Positions 42,905 through 52,457 are shown, counted from the first letter of the stretch. The stretch is 64,000 bases of DNA from Zhihengliuella sp. ISTPL4 (GCF_002848265.1 NZ_CP025422.1:3316727-3380726); one strand, 5' to 3'. A program made the numbers and translations. The notes: generated by a model from the letters alone, not told the origin.

Positions 42905-44629
42905 ATGGCCAACGTCGCTGAGAACATCGTCAAGACTCTGAACGCCAACGGAGTCGACCGGGTCTACGGCATCCCGGGCGACTCCCTGAACGGACTCACG
43001 GACGCCCTCCGCAAGGACGGCCGGATCCGGTGGGTGCACGTGCGCCACGAGGAGTCCGCCGCCTTCGCCGCCGCGGCCGACGCCGGCACCACCGGAAACC
43101 TCGCCGTCGTTGCGGGATCGTGCGGACCCGGCAACCTGCACCTCATCAACGGCCTGTATGACGCCCAGCGCTCCCGGGTGCCGGTGCTCGCCATCGCCGC
43201 CCACATCCCGACCGTCGAGATCGGCACCGGGTACTTCCAGGAGACGCACCCGCAGGAGCTGTTCCGCGAGTGCAGCGTGTACGTCGAGTACGTCGCGGAC
43301 CCGTCGCAGATGCCGCGGCTGATGGAGATCGCGATGCGCGCGGCGATCGAGCAGCGCGGGGTCGCCGTCCTCGTGATCCCCGGAGACGTCGCGCTGGCCG
43401 AGATCGCGGACGACCGTGCCGTGGTGATCGAGCGCACCCGCCCGCTGATCCAGCCGAGCGGCCCGGAGCTGGAGAAGGCGGCGACCATGCTGAATGCCGC
43501 CAAGAAGGTCACCATCCTCGCCGGGGCCGGCGTCGAGGGCGCGCACGACGAGGTGATCGCGCTCGCCGACGCGCTCGGTGCCCCCATCGTCCATGCCCTC
43601 CGCGGCAAGGAGTTCATCGAGTACGACAACCCGTTCGACGTCGGGATGACGGGGCTGCTCGGCTTCGCGTCGGGCTACCGGGCCATGGAGGCCGCCGACA
43701 CGCTCCTCGTCCTCGGCAGCGACTTCCCGTACGAGCAGTTCTACCCCGAGCACGCGACCACGATCCAGGTCGACATCCGCGGCTCCCAGCTCGGCAAGCG
43801 CCACCCGCTCGACCTCGGTCTCGTGGGTGACGTGAAGGCGACCGCAGAGGCCCTGCTTCCCCGTCTCGCGCGGAAGGACGACCGCGGCCACCTCGACGAC
43901 GCCGTGGCCCATTACCGGAAGACGCGCAAGAAGCTCGACGAGCTCGCAGTGCCGGCCAAGGGAAAGCGGCCCATCCATCCGCAGTACCTCGCGCGGCTGC
44001 TGGACGAGTACGCCGCCGACGACGCGATCTTCACCGCCGACGTGGGCTCGCCCACGGTCTGGGCCGCGCGGTATCTGTCCATGACCGAAGGGCGCCGGCT
44101 GATCGGCTCGTTCACGCACGGCTCGATGGCGAACGCCCTGATGCACGGCATCGGCGCGCAGGTCGCGCACCCGGACCGTCAGGTCGTGGCGCTCGCGGGC
44201 GACGGCGGCCTCGCGATGATGCTCGGCGAGCTGCTCACGCTCACCCAGAACGGACTCCCGGTCAAGACGATCGTGGTGAACAACTCATCGCTGAACTTCG
44301 TGGAGCTGGAGATGAAGGCCGCCGGCTTCGTCACCTACGGCACCGGGTTGGACAACCCCAGCTTCGCGGCGATCGCCGAGGCCATGGGCATCTTCGCCCG
44401 TCGGGTGGAGCGCAGTGAGGATCTGCCGGAGGCCGTCCGCGAGGTCCTCGCGCACGACGGCCCCGCGCTCCTCGACGTCGTGACCGAGCGGCAGGAGCTG
44501 TCCATGCCGCCCGCGATCGAGGCCGCGCAGGTCAAGGGCTTCGCGCTCTACGCGATCCGCACGGTCATGTCGGGTCGCGGAGACGAGCTGCTCGACCTCG
44601 CACGGGCGAATTGGCGTCAGCTCTTCTGA
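42905..44629 (+). CDS. poxB: Pyruvate dehydrogenase (quinone) / pyruvate oxidase
   Basis: A 574-residue ThDP-dependent enzyme, length and motifs typical of PoxB, which converts pyruvate to acetate and CO2 and passes electrons to the quinone pool at the membrane. It has VRHEESAAFAAAADAGTTG with the ThDP-activating Glu near residue 47, the FAD-region GSCGPGNLHLINGLYDA near residue 73 and the ThDP/Mg site GDGGLAMMLGELLTL...IVVNN near residue 434-460. The ATG is 6 nt after TAGGGT (42893-42898), supporting a leaderless start. The acetate it makes would require the glyoxylate shunt encoded at 14-17 kb, although the two are not adjacent. Confidence 0.94.
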   Translation: MANVAENIVKTLNANGVDRVYGIPGDSLNGLTDALRKDGRIRWVHVRHEESAAFAAAADAGTTGNLAVVAGSCGPGNLHLINGLYDAQRSRVPVLAIAAHIPTVEIGTGYFQETHPQELFRECSVYVEYVADPSQMPRLMEIAMRAAIEQRGVAVLVIPGDVALAEIADDRAVVIERTRPLIQPSGPELEKAATMLNAAKKVTILAGAGVEGAHDEVIALADALGAPIVHALRGKEFIEYDNPFDVGMTGLLGFASGYRAMEAADTLLVLGSDFPYEQFYPEHATTIQVDIRGSQLGKRHPLDLGLVGDVKATAEALLPRLARKDDRGHLDDAVAHYRKTRKKLDELAVPAKGKRPIHPQYLARLLDEYAADDAIFTADVGSPTVWAARYLSMTEGRRLIGSFTHGSMANALMHGIGAQVAHPDRQVVALAGDGGLAMMLGELLTLTQNGLPVKTIVVNNSSLNFVELEMKAAGFVTYGTGLDNPSFAAIAEAMGIFARRVERSEDLPEAVREVLAHDGPALLDVVTERQELSMPPAIEAAQVKGFALYAIRTVMSGRGDELLDLARANWRQLF

Positions 44630-44647
44630 CGCGGCCCTCCGCCCCGT

Positions 44648-44690
44648 CGACATCGGCGCGGGATCCCCTCCGGATCCCGCGCCGATGTCG
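44648..44690. terminator. 19-bp perfect hairpin between poxB and the TPR gene
   Basis: CGACATCGGCGCGGGATCC (44648-44666) is the exact inverse of 44672-44690, with a 5-nt CCCTC-type loop. It sits between convergent genes, 18 nt after the poxB stop and 2 nt beyond the TPR-gene stop, and can terminate both. Confidence 0.85.
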
Positions 44691-44692
44691 TG

Positions 44693-47485
44693 TCAGCTCT
44701 CGACGAGGGCCCTGACCTCGGCGGCCTCGGCGTGCCGTCCCAGTGCCTCCAGCACGTCGCCGAGCTCCAGCGCCGCGACCTGACGCAGCGGCGGGAAGCC
44801 CTCGGCATGCTCCAGGGCGCTCCGGTACACCGGCACGGCATCGGCCGGGCGGGCGTTCCCCGCGAGCACCCGGCCGGCGAAGAGTTCCGAGCTCCCGGCG
44901 GCGCCCTGGTCGCCGAGCGCGGCGAAACCGTCCGCGGCGGTGAGAGCGGCGGCGACGGCCTCGTCGATCCGGCCCAACTGGGCGAGCGCGCGGCCGCGGG
45001 AGTCGGTCACGTCGGCGAGCAGCCAGCCGGCTTCGTGCTCCTGGGCGAGAGCGGCGACCTCGTCGAAGAGGGGGAACGCGCGCTCGTCACCCCGGCCTGC
45101 GTAGGCCTGGCCGAGGCTGTGCAGCACCTCGGACAGGGCGCCGACGGCCTCGGGGGCACGCCGCACGATCTCCGCAGCGCCCTCCAGCAGCCGCACGGCG
45201 TCGTCGTGCTCCTCGAAGCGGGCGAGGATCTTCGCCTGCTCCGTCATGGCCATCGCCTGGTCGGCGTGGGCCTCCGCCTGTCCGAACAGCTCGGCGGCGT
45301 AGCCGTGTGCGCCGACCGCCTGGCCGAACTCCCCGGACTCGGCGAGCGACCGGGCCAGGAGAGAGGCGGTCATGGCGCGCGAACCCGCAGGAGTCTCGGC
45401 GTTCTCCTCGCGCTGCAGCACATCCCCGAAGAGCTCGGCTGCCTCCTCGGCGTCTCCCGCGCGGAGCATCGCCCTGGCCAGGCGGAAGTCGACGCCGGTG
45501 CGATCGCCGTCGTCCTGCAGCCGAGCGGCCAGACGGTAGCGGGCGACGGCCTTCTCGGGCTCCTCGGCGTCCTCCCAGAGCGCGCCCGCGAGCACATGGG
45601 CCTCGGCGAGGGCGCGGGTGGCGCCGAGCTCGGCGAGCAGACGGCACACCTCGTCGGCGTCCGTCGCCCCGTCCTGGTATGCACCCGAGCCGCCGCGCAC
45701 GCGGGCCCTGGTCTGCAGCGCGTGGGCCCGGTGCCCCGCGGACAGGTCGTCCTGGGAGAGGAAGCGGTCGAGGAGCGTGCGGCCGGCGTCGAGGTCGCCC
45801 TTGCTCAGCACCGCGCCGATCGCGACGAGGGTCGTCGTGTTGGACAGTCGGGTATCGTCGGCCTCCGCGAACGAGCGGGCGGCGAGCTCCGCGAGGTCGA
45901 GCGCCGCATCGGGCTCCTCCGCCCGGAGGTGCAGCGACGCGCGGCTGATCGCCAGATCGCCGCGCGACCACGCGGGCAGACGGTCGGCCTCGGCCAGTTC
46001 CTCTTCGAGCGCCGCCATGGTCTCGTCGGTGTGCAGGCCGAAGGTCGCGAGGCCGAGCCGCTCCTCGAGATCGGCCTGCGCGTCGTTCCCGGCGGCCCGC
46101 AGCGCGGCGATCCGCTCGGGGAGCATGCGCTCGGCCTCGTCCACGCGATCGAGAGCGACGAGGATGCCGAGGTGCATCGACAGGAGCTGCGCGCGCTTGG
46201 CGGCGTCGTCGACTTCCAGGGCGTGGGGGAGGGCCGCGAGGGTCTCCTGCTCGGCGCCGAACTGCGCGAGCTGCATCGCCCGCTCGAACCATCCGTCCGG
46301 GTCGGTCGGGGTCGCGGCCGGCGCGGGGGCGACGAAGGCGTCGGAGCGGATCGGGACGTCGTAGCTCTCGTCGGCGAGAGCGCGCATCCGGGCGAGGCTG
46401 CGGGCATGGCCGTCGGTGCCGTCCCGCTCGTCGAACTGTGCGCCGATGCGCTCGGCCGTCGACCAGGCGGTCGCGGCGAGCTCGGCGGCGCTCCACGGGC
46501 CGTCGTGCGCGCCCAGGAGCGGCACGAGCGCCGGGGCGTCGGCGCCGCGGACCGGGGTGTCGCCGTGTCCGGCGGCGGTGACGCGGTCGAGAGCGACCGC
46601 GAAGGCGGTGAGGGCGGCGAAGTGCGCGTCGACGTTGAGGCCGTCGTGGGCCAGCCACGCGATGTGCTTCTCGATCAGGGCCAGCGCCCGCGCCTCGTTG
46701 CCGGTGATCGCGGCGAACACGATGTTGTTGGCCACGATGCGCAAGTTGTCCGGGTTGTCCTTCGCCAGGCGGTAGCTGCGCAGGTGCGCGGTCTTCGCGT
46801 CCTCCGCGCGACCGGCACGCAGATACGGCAGCAGCACGCGGGACAGGGCGTGCTCCGGCTCCTCGCCGCAAGAGAACCCGCCCTCGAGCATCTCCTCGAC
46901 GAGGCGGATCGCGTCGGCGTCGCGATCGGTCTCCGCGAAGAAGCCCGCGAACTGGCTGCGGCTGCACGCATCGCAGTGGCTGTGCTCGTCCCGCGGCGTG
47001 GCTTCGAGCTGCACGCGCAAGGCCTCGGCGGCGTCGAACCGACCGGCATCCCAGGCGTCCTCGAAGCGGGCGGTCAGCACGCCGCTGAGGCCGAGCCCTG
47101 CGGCGCGGTAGTGCGCCTCCATGTCGTCGAGCACCGCCGCGATCTGCTCCTGCGAGAAGGCGGGGGAGGAGCGCAGGGACGACGCCATCCACTTGAACTG
47201 CCACATGAGGTCGGCCCCGCCGTTGTCGAGGTCGGCGGGGAACCGCTGCGGGTCGGCGTCGTGATGCGCCAGGCACCAGGCGAAGGAGTTGAGCATGACG
47301 TCGGTGGCCCCGACCATGTTCGCCGAGGCGGTCTGGCGCATCCGGGCCTCGTACTCCAGCCGTTCATCGCCGATCTCGATGGCCAGCGCGACGGCCTCCG
47401 CCACCAGGGCCTGCTCGGCCGGGCCCCACGGGGTGCGATCGATCTCCTCGATGAGCTGCTGGAAGCGCTTCTTCGGACGTGCCAT
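44693..47485 (-). CDS. Large tetratricopeptide-repeat protein
   Basis: A 930-residue soluble protein made almost wholly of helical pairs with TPR-like spacing (for example AEEAAELFGDVLQREE, EEPEKAVARYRLAARLQDDG, GRIDEAVAAALTAADGFAAL). The N-terminal ~230 residues are less repetitive and hold HCDACSRSQF (near residue 170) and GGFSCGEEPEHAL (near residue 207), Cys residues that could bind metal. There is no signal peptide. It lies 28 nt downstream of an HSP90-like gene on the same strand, so the two form an operon. TPR proteins are common HSP90 partners; a cochaperone or client-scaffold role is inference. The ATG follows homology-independent evidence only: it is the first start after the upstream stop. 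Confidence 0.85.
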   Translation of the reverse strand: MARPKKRFQQLIEEIDRTPWGPAEQALVAEAVALAIEIGDERLEYEARMRQTASANMVGATDVMLNSFAWCLAHHDADPQRFPADLDNGGADLMWQFKWMASSLRSSPAFSQEQIAAVLDDMEAHYRAAGLGLSGVLTARFEDAWDAGRFDAAEALRVQLEATPRDEHSHCDACSRSQFAGFFAETDRDADAIRLVEEMLEGGFSCGEEPEHALSRVLLPYLRAGRAEDAKTAHLRSYRLAKDNPDNLRIVANNIVFAAITGNEARALALIEKHIAWLAHDGLNVDAHFAALTAFAVALDRVTAAGHGDTPVRGADAPALVPLLGAHDGPWSAAELAATAWSTAERIGAQFDERDGTDGHARSLARMRALADESYDVPIRSDAFVAPAPAATPTDPDGWFERAMQLAQFGAEQETLAALPHALEVDDAAKRAQLLSMHLGILVALDRVDEAERMLPERIAALRAAGNDAQADLEERLGLATFGLHTDETMAALEEELAEADRLPAWSRGDLAISRASLHLRAEEPDAALDLAELAARSFAEADDTRLSNTTTLVAIGAVLSKGDLDAGRTLLDRFLSQDDLSAGHRAHALQTRARVRGGSGAYQDGATDADEVCRLLAELGATRALAEAHVLAGALWEDAEEPEKAVARYRLAARLQDDGDRTGVDFRLARAMLRAGDAEEAAELFGDVLQREENAETPAGSRAMTASLLARSLAESGEFGQAVGAHGYAAELFGQAEAHADQAMAMTEQAKILARFEEHDDAVRLLEGAAEIVRRAPEAVGALSEVLHSLGQAYAGRGDERAFPLFDEVAALAQEHEAGWLLADVTDSRGRALAQLGRIDEAVAAALTAADGFAALGDQGAAGSSELFAGRVLAGNARPADAVPVYRSALEHAEGFPPLRQVAALELGDVLEALGRHAEAAEVRALVES

Positions 47486-47513
47486 GGAGGGCCCTTTCGG
47501 GTAGTCGGGGGTG

Positions 47514-49334
47514 TCAGCGCGCGTCGAAGGGGAGCGTGTCCCCCTCGATGCCGGCGGAGAGCGAGACGAGGTCGGAGAGGGCGCTGGTCATGAGCGCCCG
47601 ATCGGCGTCCGAGAGCGGGTGGTGACCTGCGAGGAGCGCCTGGATGTAGAGGAGTTGGACCGTGCGCGCGAACACGGCGTCGTCCTCGACGCGGACGAGG
47701 GCGCGGACGACGCGGTTGGACCAGTTCAGGCACAGCCGCGCCGTGAGGTCGTCGTCTCGCGCGGACGAGAGCGTCTGGTCGATGCGGTCGAGCACCCCGC
47801 CCCAGAGTGTGCCCGCGATGCCCTTGGTGCGTCCGCGATCGATCGTCCGCAGCACCTCGGGATCCGCGACGTAGAGCCCGGTCAGCTCGGGGCGATCGAT
47901 CGCCCTGACCACGACGGCACAGTCGGAGGCGGCGAGCACGGCGCCGGCGCGGGACTCCAACGCCATGGCGATGTCCCGGTCGTCGAGCGGCGGCGGGTCG
48001 AGGCGATCGAGCTCCCCGGTCACATCGACCTGCTCGACCGTGACCTGCGGGTAGAGGTCGGGGAGCAGGCGGATCAGATCGGCGTCATAGAGGTAGCCGC
48101 CGTTGACGAGCACCTCGTCCGATGGGGAGATGCCCGCCACCTGGCGGAACTCGTCGACGGTCTGGGCGTAGCGCACGTGAGGGTAACGCTCCACGAGCTC
48201 GCCGATCCGCAGTGTGCCGTGCGTCGTCTCCACGGTGAGCCAGCGGGTGATGAAGCGCGCGAGCTCCTCATCGTGGCGCACCAGGGACTTGAGTCCGACC
48301 TCATGCACGGCGACGAACTGCGCGAGACGATGCGGTTCGCGCAGCCCGAGTTCGAGCACCCAGCGGCGGATCCCGGCGCCGAGCTGCTCCCGGACGTGCT
48401 CCAGGGCCGTGTCCTCGACGAGGGATTCGCGGCTCGCGGTCGGCGCGAGGCCGGTGGAGTCGACGACGGCGCGCACGAAGAAGGCCCAGTCGGGCAGGAC
48501 GTCGTCGACGCGCTCGGACAGCAGCATGCGCCCCAGGTACATACGGGTCGCCTGGCGGGCGCCGGGCGGGGGTGCGAAGGGCAGCACGTACGCCAAGCCC
48601 TGCGTCCCGGTCGCCGGCTCGCTCAGCGGGATCACGTCCAGCGGGGCGGCCCCGAGCAGGTCGCGACCGTACTGCACCGCCGCCTCGATGTCGGCGGCAG
48701 GGTCGAGGAAGGGCGGCTCGCGCGTCACGTCGATGTCCCCGCCCGGCGCGTCGATGGTCACCCGCACCGGCAGGAACTCCCCGAAGGTGGTCGCGAGCTC
48801 GTGCACGGCCGCCGGCCGCAGCAGCTCGTCGGCGTCGAAGCGCGGCACGAGGTGCACGCTGGTGCCGATCGGCAGGTCGTCGTCGATCTCCGTGACGCGG
48901 AAGGTGCCGTCCGCACTGCCCGTCCACTCCACCGCGGAGCCGCCTCTGGCGCTGCGGGAGCGGATGACGATGGTGTCGGCGACCATGAAGCAGCTCAGCA
49001 GCCCGATGCCGAACTGGCCGAGGAAGTCGCTCCGGGGGAGGTCGAAGATGTCCCGCTTGGAGCTGCGCCCGACGGTCGCGAGCAGATCGGCGACTTCGGC
49101 CGCGGTCAGCCCCACGCCGTCGTCGCGGAGCACGAACTCGCCCGACTGCGCGGTCAGCGGCGTGATCCGGATGCGGCTGCCGCCCCCGTCGACCTCACGG
49201 CGCGCGGCGATCGCGTCCCTCGCGTTCTGCAGCAGTTCCCGCAGATAGACCCGGGGACTGGAGTAGATGTGCCGGCTGAGCAGATCGACGACTCCGCGCA
49301 GGTCCACCTGGAACTGCTGCACATCCCCGCTCAC
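47514..49334 (-). CDS. HSP90-family ATPase (HtpG-like paralogue)
   Basis: A 606-residue protein with an N-terminal GHKL ATPase domain: YLRELLQNARDAIAARR (Glu33, Asn37, Asp40), RDDGVGLTAAE (Asp72) and the ATP-lid glycine motif GQFGIGLLSCFMV near residue 106. A middle domain follows (MYLGRMLLSERVDDVLPDW; DSTGLAPTASRESLVEDTAL matches the HtpG client-binding segment). The C-terminal part is divergent from HtpG and shortened, with no MEEVD-type tail. The GTG follows a CAGGAAGGGA ribosome-binding site. Chaperone activity is expected from the family; the partner is probably the TPR protein encoded next. Confidence 0.9.
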   Translation of the reverse strand: MSGDVQQFQVDLRGVVDLLSRHIYSSPRVYLRELLQNARDAIAARREVDGGGSRIRITPLTAQSGEFVLRDDGVGLTAAEVADLLATVGRSSKRDIFDLPRSDFLGQFGIGLLSCFMVADTIVIRSRSARGGSAVEWTGSADGTFRVTEIDDDLPIGTSVHLVPRFDADELLRPAAVHELATTFGEFLPVRVTIDAPGGDIDVTREPPFLDPAADIEAAVQYGRDLLGAAPLDVIPLSEPATGTQGLAYVLPFAPPPGARQATRMYLGRMLLSERVDDVLPDWAFFVRAVVDSTGLAPTASRESLVEDTALEHVREQLGAGIRRWVLELGLREPHRLAQFVAVHEVGLKSLVRHDEELARFITRWLTVETTHGTLRIGELVERYPHVRYAQTVDEFRQVAGISPSDEVLVNGGYLYDADLIRLLPDLYPQVTVEQVDVTGELDRLDPPPLDDRDIAMALESRAGAVLAASDCAVVVRAIDRPELTGLYVADPEVLRTIDRGRTKGIAGTLWGGVLDRIDQTLSSARDDDLTARLCLNWSNRVVRALVRVEDDAVFARTVQLLYIQALLAGHHPLSDADRALMTSALSDLVSLSAGIEGDTLPFDAR

Positions 49335-49420
49335 ATGCGTCCCTTCCTGCTTCGTCCGCCCGCCGAGCCTAGCAACAACGCGGGTTCCGCTTCCTGTTCG
49401 GCACCACCGGATCGATGCCG

Positions 49421-49426
49421 TATGCT
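49421..49426 (+). promoter_or_regulatory. Probable -10 of the tRNA-Trp-secE-nusG transcript
   Basis: TATGCT lies ~100 nt upstream of the tRNA, in the spacer divergent to the HSP90 gene. No convincing -35 stands out, so this is a weak call. Confidence 0.35.
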
Positions 49427-49526
49427 TGGTGAGCAGTTGTTCTCTGCATTCTTTCGCCGTGCCTGGCGTCCTCGACATCGGCCGGTGGCAGAGTGGGGAG
49501 AGCATCCCCGAGATCTCCGGGTCTCT

Positions 49527-49599
<73 letters not shown>

Positions 49600-49638
49600 C
49601 GCGTCAGCGCACGCTGACACACGAAAGGTACATTCAGG

Positions 49639-49911
49639 ATGGATCAGGACGAACCGCGCGGCGAGGTCGTCGCGGCCGGCGCCACGCGCCAGAAGAAGGG
49701 CAACCCCTTCTCCCGGTTCTTCGGGGGCATCGCCCTGTTCATCCGCCAGGTCATCGCCGAACTGCGCAAGGTCGTCACCCCGACCCGCAAGGAGCTTTTC
49801 AAGTTCACGGGTGTGGTGCTCGTCTTCGTCCTGATCGTCATGGGCATCGTCTACGGTCTCGACTACGTCTTCGGGCTCCTGACGCACTACGTGTTCGGAA
49901 TCCCTGGCTGA
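49639..49911 (+). CDS. secE: Preprotein translocase subunit SecE
   Basis: A 90-residue membrane protein: a basic N-terminal region, the amphipathic FSRFFGGIALFIRQVIAELRK segment with KVVTPTRKELF, then one membrane helix (VVLVFVLIVMGIVYGLDYVF). This is the single-TM SecE form that clamps SecY in the Sec translocase. An ACGAAAGG ribosome-binding site precedes the ATG. nusG follows after 42 nt. Confidence 0.96.
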   Translation: MDQDEPRGEVVAAGATRQKKGNPFSRFFGGIALFIRQVIAELRKVVTPTRKELFKFTGVVLVFVLIVMGIVYGLDYVFGLLTHYVFGIPG

Positions 49912-49953
49912 TGACCCCCGCGGCATCCGCCGCAGCTATGGAGAAGAAGCAAC

Positions 49954-50988
49954 GTGTCTGAACGATATTCCGACGACGCCGACTGGGCGACCGCCGCAGA
50001 GCAGTCCAGCGAGGAGGACGAAGCCCAGGAGGGCAACGTGCTCGCCGCCGAGGAGCTCTCGGTCACCTCTGCCGAGCACGTCGCGGTCCACGTCGAGGAC
50101 GAGGACGGCGAGCAGGAGACGGAAGACATCGACATCGACATCGACGACCCGGAGGCGGACGCCATCGTGAACGACGCTCTGAACCTGGACGAGGCCGCGG
50201 AGGCCGAGGCTGCCGCCGAGGTCCTCAACGACTCGGTGGCCGAGGAGGCCGCTGAGCAGGAGGCCGAGGCCGCCGACGAGGTCACCCCCTACGAGGGGCC
50301 CGACGTGAACGGCGAGGATGACCGGCCCGCCGCCGAGTCCGACGAGGACGAGTCGGCGTCCGAGGAAGACCCGTACGAGGCCTTCCGCATGGACCTGCGC
50401 ATGCTCCCCGGCAAGTGGTACGTCATCCACTCGTATGCCGGCTTCGAGCGCAAGGTCAAGGCGAACATCGAGCAGCGCAAGTCGACGCTCGAGGTCGAGG
50501 ACGAGATCTACCAGGTCGAGGTCCCGATGGAGGACGTCGTCGAGATCAAGAACGGTCAGCGCAAGATGGTCACCCGCGTGCGCATCCCCGGCTACGTGCT
50601 GGTGCGCATGGAGCTCACGGAAGACACCTGGTCGGTCGTGCGGCACACCCCCGGCGTCACCGGCTTCGTGGGCAACGCGCACAACCCGACGCCGCTGCGC
50701 TTCGAAGAGGCCTTCAACATGCTGAAGTCCCTCGTCGAGGTGAAGGACGTCCCGACCGCCAAGAACATCGCGGCCAAGGGTGGCGTCGCCGTCGCCCGTC
50801 CGCTCCCCGCCGAGGTCGACTTCGAGGTCGGCGAGACCATCACGATCAAGGAGGGCTCGTTCGCGGGTCTTCCCGGTTCGATCAGCGAGATCAAGCCGGA
50901 GAGCGGCAAGCTCACGGTCCTCGTCTCGCTCTTCGAGCGCGAGACCCCGGTCGAGCTGTCGTTCGACCAGGTCACCAAGATGATCTGA
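49954..50988 (+). CDS. nusG: Transcription termination/antitermination factor NusG
   Basis: A 344-residue NusG; the core NGN domain begins near residue 152 ([20 protein letters not shown]) and the KOW domain near residue 285 ([19 protein letters not shown]). The first ~150 residues are an acidic, low-complexity extension rich in Asp, Glu and Ala ([12 protein letters not shown]). Such tails occur in actinobacterial NusG but this is about double the core length seen in E. coli. NusG binds RNA polymerase and couples it to Rho or ribosomes. The start is a GTG 8 nt after AGAAGAAG. Confidence 0.96.
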   Translation: MSERYSDDADWATAAEQSSEEDEAQEGNVLAAEELSVTSAEHVAVHVEDEDGEQETEDIDIDIDDPEADAIVNDALNLDEAAEAEAAAEVLNDSVAEEAAEQEAEAADEVTPYEGPDVNGEDDRPAAESDEDESASEEDPYEAFRMDLRMLPGKWYVIHSYAGFERKVKANIEQRKSTLEVEDEIYQVEVPMEDVVEIKNGQRKMVTRVRIPGYVLVRMELTEDTWSVVRHTPGVTGFVGNAHNPTPLRFEEAFNMLKSLVEVKDVPTAKNIAAKGGVAVARPLPAEVDFEVGETITIKEGSFAGLPGSISEIKPESGKLTVLVSLFERETPVELSFDQVTKMI

Positions 50989-50997
50989 CCGGGGGTC

Positions 50998-51016
50998 ACT
51001 GAGCCTGCCGAAGTGC
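50998..51016. repeat. CTGAGCCTGCCGAAG-type short repeat
   Basis: A variant copy (one base differs: CTGCCGAAG) directly between the nusG stop and its terminator hairpin. See the copies at 15639-15712, 17077-17220 and 51192-51213. Confidence 0.6.
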
Positions 51017-51018
51017 AC

Positions 51019-51056
51019 GAGAACGGCCGTCCCTTCCGGGGCGGCCGTTCTCTTTT
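51019..51056 (+). terminator. nusG: Rho-independent terminator after nusG
   Basis: GAGAACGGCCG (51019-51029) pairs with CGGCCGTTCTC (51042-51052), followed by TTTT. It ends the tRNA-secE-nusG transcript. Confidence 0.85.
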
Positions 51057-51058
51057 CC

Positions 51059-51135
51059 GTCGACCCACCCCCTTTCGTGCCTCCCGGCCCCTTGCGGACG
51101 TACGCAACGGGCCGGGTCGTACGGAAGGGGCCGGC
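51059..51135. repeat. ~80-bp intergenic double-hairpin repeat, copy B
   Basis: Starts GTCGACCCACCCCCTTTCGT, holds CCCGGCCCCTTGCG and its partial inverse GCAACGGGCCGGG, and ends GGAAGGGGCCGGC. It lies between the nusG terminator and the rplK promoter. This copy is the most degenerate of the four. Confidence 0.75.
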
Positions 51136-51158
51136 TCGCGAGCGGGGGAGTGATCGGG

Positions 51159-51275
51159 TAGACTTACGTGGTTTGTGCGATAGCCCGCATGGGTCCCTGA
51201 GCTTGTCGAAGGGCGCGCAGACGACCACGGGCCGGAGAGGCCGGAGCCGTGGGAGAAGCGGATGCTCGCATCCGC
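51159..51275 (+). promoter_or_regulatory. rplK-rplA promoter and leader
   Basis: TAGACT at 51159-51164 is the likely -10. The ~125-nt leader holds a short-repeat copy (51192-51213, CCCTGAGCTTGTCGAAGGG) and, 20 nt before the start codon, a hairpin GCGGATG-CTCG-CATCCGC (51258-51275). L11-L1 operons are commonly controlled by L1 binding a leader hairpin; this hairpin is a candidate, unproven. Confidence 0.55.
51192..51213. repeat. CCCTGAGCTTGTCGAAGGG short repeat in the rplK leader
   Basis: One base differs from the copy at 15691-15712. It lies within the predicted 5' leader of rplK-rplA. Confidence 0.7.
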
Positions 51276-51294
51276 CTCGAGGAAAGGAAAGAGA

Positions 51295-51726
51295 ATGGCA
51301 CCGAAGAAGAAGGTGACCGGCCTGATCAAGCTTCAGATCAACGCCGGTGCCGCCAACCCGGCGCCGCCGATCGGCCCCGCGCTCGGTCAGCATGGCGTCA
51401 ACATCATGGAGTTCTGCAAGGCGTACAACGCCGCGACCGAGTCGCAGCGCGGCAACGTCATCCCCGTCGAGATCACCGTCTACGAGGACCGCAGCTTCAC
51501 CTTCGTCCTGAAGACCCCGCCCGCGGCGGAGCTCATCAAGAAGGCCGCCGGCGTGCAGAAGGCTTCGGCCACCCCGCACACCGTCAAGGTCGGCAAGATC
51601 ACCAAGGACCAGGTCCGTCAGATCGCCGAGCAGAAGCAGGCCGACCTGAACGCGAACGACATCGAGGCCGCCTCGAAGATCATCGCCGGCACCGCCCGTT
51701 CCATGGGCATCACGGTCGAGGGCTGA
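51295..51726 (+). CDS. rplK: 50S ribosomal protein L11
   Basis: L11, 143 residues, binds 23S rRNA at the GTPase-associated centre. It has the conserved [21 protein letters not shown]-terminal region (residues ~13-32) and the C-terminal RNA-binding [26 protein letters not shown]. The ATG at 51295, after GAAAGGAAAGAG, gives the normal length; an upstream ATG at 51262 would add non-homologous residues. rplA follows after 11 nt. Confidence 0.98.
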
Positions 51727-51737
51727 GGAGAATAATC

Positions 51738-52427
51738 ATGGCTACCAAGTCCAAGGCTTACAAGGCTGCCGCCGAGAAGATCGAGGCAGACCGTTTCTAC
51801 ACGCCGTCCGAGGCCGTCGCGCTCGCGAAGGAGACCGGTTCGGCGAAGTTCGACTCGACCGTCGAGGTCGCGCTGAAGCTCGCCGTCGACCCGCGCAAGG
51901 CGGACCAGATGGTGCGCGGCACCGTCATCCTGCCCCACGGCACCGGTAAGACCGCCCGCGTCATCGTGTTCGCCACCGGCCCCGCGGCCGAGGCGGCGAT
52001 CGCGGCCGGCGCCGATGAGGTCGGCGGCGCCGAGCTCATCCAGAAGGTCGCCGACGGCTGGACCAACTTCGACTCCGCGGTCTCGACCCCGGAGCTCATG
52101 GGCCAGGTCGGCCGTCTCGGCAAGGTGCTCGGTCCGCGTGGCCTGATGCCGAACCCGAAGACCGGCACCGTGACCCCGAACCCGGCCAAGGCCGTCGAGG
52201 AGATCAAGGGCGGAAAGATCGAGTTCCGCGTCGACAAGCACGCCAACGTGCACTTCGTCATCGGCAAGGCCTCGTTCTCGGCCGAGCAGCTGAACGAGAA
52301 CATCGACGCCGCTCTCGAGGAGATCGTCCGCCTCAAGCCGTCCAGCGCCAAGGGCCGTTACATCCAGAAGGGTGCGGTGTCGACCACGTTCGGCCCCGGA
52401 ATCCCGCTGGACGTCAACGCCATCTGA
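51738..52427 (+). CDS. rplA: 50S ribosomal protein L1
   Basis: L1, 229 residues, forms the mobile L1 stalk of the large subunit and often represses its own operon. The signature [21 protein letters not shown] (near residue 120) and [20 protein letters not shown] are present. A GAGGAGA ribosome-binding site lies before the ATG. Unusually, rplJ and rplL do not follow; they are 9.8 kb downstream. Confidence 0.98.
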   Translation: MATKSKAYKAAAEKIEADRFYTPSEAVALAKETGSAKFDSTVEVALKLAVDPRKADQMVRGTVILPHGTGKTARVIVFATGPAAEAAIAAGADEVGGAELIQKVADGWTNFDSAVSTPELMGQVGRLGKVLGPRGLMPNPKTGTVTPNPAKAVEEIKGGKIEFRVDKHANVHFVIGKASFSAEQLNENIDAALEEIVRLKPSSAKGRYIQKGAVSTTFGPGIPLDVNAI

Positions 52428-52457
52428 CGCGTCGACCGGTCTCGCACCTGTCGCACC

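Noticed and set aside
49600..49620. A terminator after tRNA-Trp
   Set aside because: The GTCAGCG/CGCTGAC hairpin is short, without a T-run, and secE follows within 40 nt, so co-transcription or processing is more likely.
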